Assembly (NCBI GenBank): GCA_013368315.1
Contig: JAACJM010000032.1
Span: forward strand, 434,001-498,000
Reading direction: 5' to 3'
Length of the DNA: 64,000 nucleotides
From: Tetrapyrgos nigripes
Taxonomy: Eukaryota; Basidiomycota; Agaricomycetes; Agaricales; Campanellaceae
A program made the position numbers and the translations under genes. Positions 60,424 through 64,000 of the stretch are shown one piece after another. The notes under the pieces are model-generated. The model was not told the DNA's origin. It searched no databases and was given only the letters and a program-made list of their open reading frames with translations. Each line of letters starts with the position of its first letter. The first letter of the stretch is position 1.

Positions 60424-63400
60424 TTAAGCAGTGTCTGGGTTGTAGTAAGACCGTTCAAGTGACCCGCTTCTGTCAATGATAGCCCATTGTGTTGGGCCGG
60501 CAACCACACAGCCCACAAGACACTGAACCGTTGTTATGTCGAGGACTTCCAATGGTTTCAGGTTTGCATAGTACGAGAAACCCATTTGGTCCTTGAAGAG
60601 GATGTCACAGCGTTCAATACCAGCCAGTATGAACGTCGTAGGCTCTTCGAGACCCAGCGTTGGCGCCGCTGGAAAGTCAACAACAAAGAGGTGTTGAAGT
60701 CATCCAAAAAAGACTGCTCTTTGCTCTTCAATGTCAACGTTCCGGACTCTGGCATTTTGATCAATGAGGGCATCAAACTTGTAAATTAATTAGTCAAATA
60801 ACCATGCAGACAAGAGGGCCGACTCACATGAACGAATGTTGCATCCCTGCGGTCCTCTGCGTAGGGAAGGATAGATGCTGCACGGATAGTGTCACTGCCT
60901 TCAAAGTTGATACGAACTGCAGCCCATCGAGTTACCCTTGAGCGATCGTAGCACTTTTTGACTTCAACGCAGCATTTTTTGACAGCGTTTGGTGTAGGAG
61001 AGGGAGCAAATCTTGTTGTGAAATGAATAATGATCTTATCATGAAGAGATGGTGTGACAGTGGAGGAGGGTTTTCTCGGAGGGTGAAGTATACAGGTGTT
61101 GTCTGAGAACTTGTTAAGATTAGCAAGAATACAAAGAATCAAGAAAAGGTACGCACAGGAAGGATGTGTGAATTGTCCTTTTATATCACCAGTTTTGACA
61201 CGTTTCAGCCTCAACTCGTTCTCCAATTGACGAGTAACGGTGACATGAGAAAGACGAGCATCAGCGAGAACGAAATTACTGATGTTAGCCCAGGGATAGC
61301 GGCGGCTTTTGAACTTGGGTGACAGGAAGCCGCAGAAATGCTCGATCGGAAATGCCCAGCTTGCCCAGGTTGGGCCAGTTTGCTTGATGTGATCAGGAAT
61401 GTGAAGGAGTCCATGCAGTGTGACTGGAGCAGCTGATAGTCTGCTCGCATTGTTTTGAATATAAAGTCTAGAAGAATAGTACCGTTATTAAGCATTCTGA
61501 GAACCAAAAAAAAAAAGATTACTTACTCCTCGTACTTGTACACCCAGTTAGCAAAGCCCAGCCGAATCTTTCGGATATCTTCTTTTGTATATTCAAACTG
61601 CAAACAGAGTCCAACGAGTTTTGCGAACTGCACAAAATGGGTGAAGACGGCATCAGGAAGCTGACCCCTAAGAACGACAGGACCGATATATTGCAGCCAA
61701 AAGGACCAGCTTTCAGCCGTTAGGGCCTGTCTATCATCAGACACGTCTGGTGGCCTCTGGCCAAAGCAAGAGGGAATCAAATCACCTGAAGCCGCTGTCG
61801 CAGCTCCTATGGCTGTCCAGACACCCTCTGCAAACTGATAGCCCCCAAAACCATCATCTAACCCTTTGAATTGTCTGGTCCAATGCTTGACGAGGTTTTC
61901 AAGGTTGTTCTTGAAGACGAGATGCATGAAGTCATGTGGGAAAGAGTTCGGGAAGGTGATGGAAGAGAGTTGGCTGAAAATAGATATGCCTTTAATACCA
62001 TATTCGCGAGAGAGAATCTCAGATTGGCATGAAGATATAGCAAACTCGACTTGAGCAGCTTGCTCCTGGAATTTGGCAGGTGTTCGGTAAGGCAATCTGA
62101 GAGGGTGATAGGATTTGATGGCAGCAGGATCTGATGCGACGTCTGGATGCATGCTCCGATCCAGAGGTAAATAGTATGTACGTGCACCTGGTGGCATGAC
62201 ACCAGGTATATTACACATACAACAGGGACGATATCCATTATGACCCTTCATACGCATGACCATCGACATTGCTAGCATGTCCCCGAACAGGTACAGCAGA
62301 TATGCGAAGAGCCTAAACATGGTCCTCGTCTCGGCATCCCATGCTGTAACACCCTTCGCAAGTTTGTCCAACTCCTCCTTGAATGGCCAACCGAAGGAAT
62401 CAAAATCCTTAGGTTTTTTGGGACCAGGGATGACGCCGAGGCAGAGCGTGTGCTCTCGATGGAAACGGATTTTGGGAGCGAGGTTATAATTGAATATGAT
62501 GAGTGGCCAACAGGTCTTCTTCCGTCTTCGCCATGGTGCAAACCCATCAGTACCAAACCCTAGTGCGATATCACGTCGGTCTGAGAAGTGTTTGTAGTCG
62601 AGTGTTTCACCGTTAACGACAACGAATTTGTTGAGTAGTTCCTCATAAAGGGTGCTATCGAAAACGTCGTTGATGACGTCGCCATCTGACTTGAAGTTAC
62701 TGCGGTAGTTTAACTTCTCAATCATCGACGGACTTCAATAGTAGCCGATAAGACGGGGTATGAGAGGAATGTAGACAAATAATTTCCGAGGTTTGCCATC
62801 TGGATGTAGTCGCTGCTCTCCACAGAATTGACAAGTCGTGTGCTCGGTGTATGGACCAGTGTATGCCAGGCAAGAATTGACGCACATGTCATATATATGA
62901 GGGTGTAGTCCGGAGAGTTCAGCGACTTCACGCTGTGTCGCTTTCCATGTCTTGACTGGCTCTCGTGGAAATACAAAAGGCAGCATGTCGAAACCGGCAT
63001 TAGTGATGTTTGACTTGAGTTTGAACGCAAAAGTCTGAAGACTGGTGAGTTCTTCGTCAGAGAGAACTATTGAGTTGGTTAGCGTTGATAGATATCTACA
63101 GAGATTAGTTACTCACTGTCTTCATACTCCTCCAATTCGGCAAGTAATTCCTCCATGGCCAATTCATCAGCATTGAGACCCTGGTTTATCTCCTCCTCAA
63201 TTCCATCAAACTCGTCATCCGAAGCACTGCCTGCTTCACTGTATTCAGCTTCTTCCTTCTCCCAGTCTATCCCATGTTCCTCATCCAAAAGGCGGTCATG
63301 TTCACGATCGTCTTCATCAGATTCGCTGTCGTTGGGTATGTCCATCTCGCCGATATCTTCAAAAGGAACGGAGTCGTCTATAATGACATCAGCGTCGTTC

Positions 63401-63828
63401 CCAGACTCGAAAACTTGCTCTTCAGCTAGCAGAATTGTAACATCTTGAGGTACACTCTCCCGAGGCTAAACACAGTTATAAGTATAATTATCATAACCCA
63501 AGAATGCATATAATCATATCCACTCACCATAATAGCATCAATAGCTGTATTCTCATCCAAATCCCCATTATTGTCGTCATCTGCCTCCAGTAATGCAACG
63601 TCCATTGCCTCCGCCACTTCCTGAGCCGCCTCCGCACCTTTCTCTGCAATGAACGCGGCACGCTCGTGGTTAAACGCATTCCTTTCGTTCATCATGATTC
63701 CACAACATTGGCATCTCCGCCGCCTGGTGCTACGCTGCTTCTTTTGCTTTTGCTTGGTTTGCTGAGTAACAATGTCGGTCACAGTCTGGACACGGATTTG
63801 GGGTTTTCTTCCTCAGGAGGCCATGCAT
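60424..63828 (-). pseudogene. Plavaka-type transposase, near-intact with two in-frame TGA codons
   Basis: A multi-exon minus-strand gene. The likely start ATG at 63828 gives MHGLLRKKTPNPCPDCDRH, a zinc-ligand-like start, followed by a Cys pair (RRCQCCGIMM). An acidic stretch precedes LPFVFPREPVKTWKATQRE and YIPLIPRLIGYY. The core has RRDIALGFGTDGFAPWRRRK, CLGVIPGPKKPKDFDSF, MRMKGHNGYRPCCMC and SFPHDFMHLVFKNNLENL. The C-terminal part has GPTWASWAFPIEHFCGFLSP and EDRRDATFVH, and it ends SGSLERSYYNPDTA at 60424. Exons join in frame across GTAAGT and GTGCGT donors. Only two nonsense codons were found: 62735-62737 (after GYY) and 60700-60702 (AVFFG-stop-LQHLF, where a tryptophan would fit). Family naming rests on remembered resemblance to basidiomycete Plavaka proteins. 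Confidence 0.8.
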
Positions 63829-64000
63829 GAATGAAGGAGAAGAATGTATAGTTGACGTAGAGCTGGACTTGGAACGAACGAGACGCGTCAGGTCACATGT
63901 GTCGTATGTCTGTTGAAAAAAGCGGATAAGTATGAAAATGGAAAGGCGGATAAAAAAAAAAAACTTGGACATCCTTTCTTTCCAACCACGATTCCACTAT

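Larger units (their letters stand above)
60062..64000 (-). mobile_element. Plavaka-type (CACTA-like) DNA transposon, right end beyond window
   Basis: The element is defined by the transposase at 60424-63828 and by a plausible left terminus at 60062 (CACTGTGAAACC), directly after the truncated gypsy integrase. Just inside lie repeated TCACCC motifs, like the subterminal repeats of CACTA elements. CpG is frequent again, unlike in the gypsy sequence next to it. The other terminus was not identified; a CCACTAT string occurs at the very end of the window. Confidence 0.65.

Overview
The window is nuclear DNA from a filamentous basidiomycete, most likely a mushroom-forming Agaricomycete. The reasons are short introns of about 50-60 bp with GT(R)AG(T) donors in almost every gene, a fungal-only seven-helix DUF6534-type membrane protein, a mushroom-type kinase with an HGD catalytic loop, a CHAT-domain protein, several wood/litter-decay enzyme genes and a Plavaka-type (CACTA-like) transposase. 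No rRNA, tRNA or CRISPR was recognised.

The left part (about 1-46 kb) is gene-bearing and rich in CpG. In order it holds: the edge of an unrecognised gene; an ING-family PHD-finger chromatin protein (-); a secreted GH3 glycosidase (+) that meets a secreted AAO-like GMC oxidoreductase (-) tail to tail; a CNNM/Mam3-type DUF21-CBS membrane protein (-); an FMO-like flavin monooxygenase with an N-terminal signal-like segment (-); a secreted GH13 alpha-amylase (+); a membrane-anchored probable pseudokinase (-); a DHA1-type MFS transporter (-); a frameshifted CAP/PR-1 pseudogene (+); a DUF6534-type protein (-); an MCH1-like MFS transporter (-); 2-isopropylmalate synthase LEU4 (-); and a second DHA1-type MFS transporter (+). 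The GH3 enzyme, GMC oxidase and amylase fit extracellular carbohydrate breakdown with peroxide supply. LEU4 is housekeeping leucine synthesis. There is no convincing single-pathway gene cluster.

The right part (about 46-64 kb) is a transposon island. It contains a CHAT pseudogene broken by an 8-bp tandem duplication, a nested palindromic repeat, a decayed Ty1/copia element (-) with a recognisable 263-bp 3' LTR, and a decayed Ty3/gypsy element (+). The copia element is itself split by an LTR-like insert and by a 1.8-kb terminal-inverted-repeat element with a clear target duplication. A nearly intact Plavaka-like transposase (-) appears to have landed in the gypsy integrase. The older elements look poor in CpG and full of stops, while the Plavaka element and the 1.8-kb element keep CpG, which gives a relative order of insertion.

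I did not find a clearly new biological system. The strongest leads are the 1.8-kb TIR element with exon-like contents, the Plavaka-in-gypsy nesting, the membrane pseudokinase and the palindrome. Exon boundaries were read by eye, so CDS coordinates give the span from start to stop and include introns.
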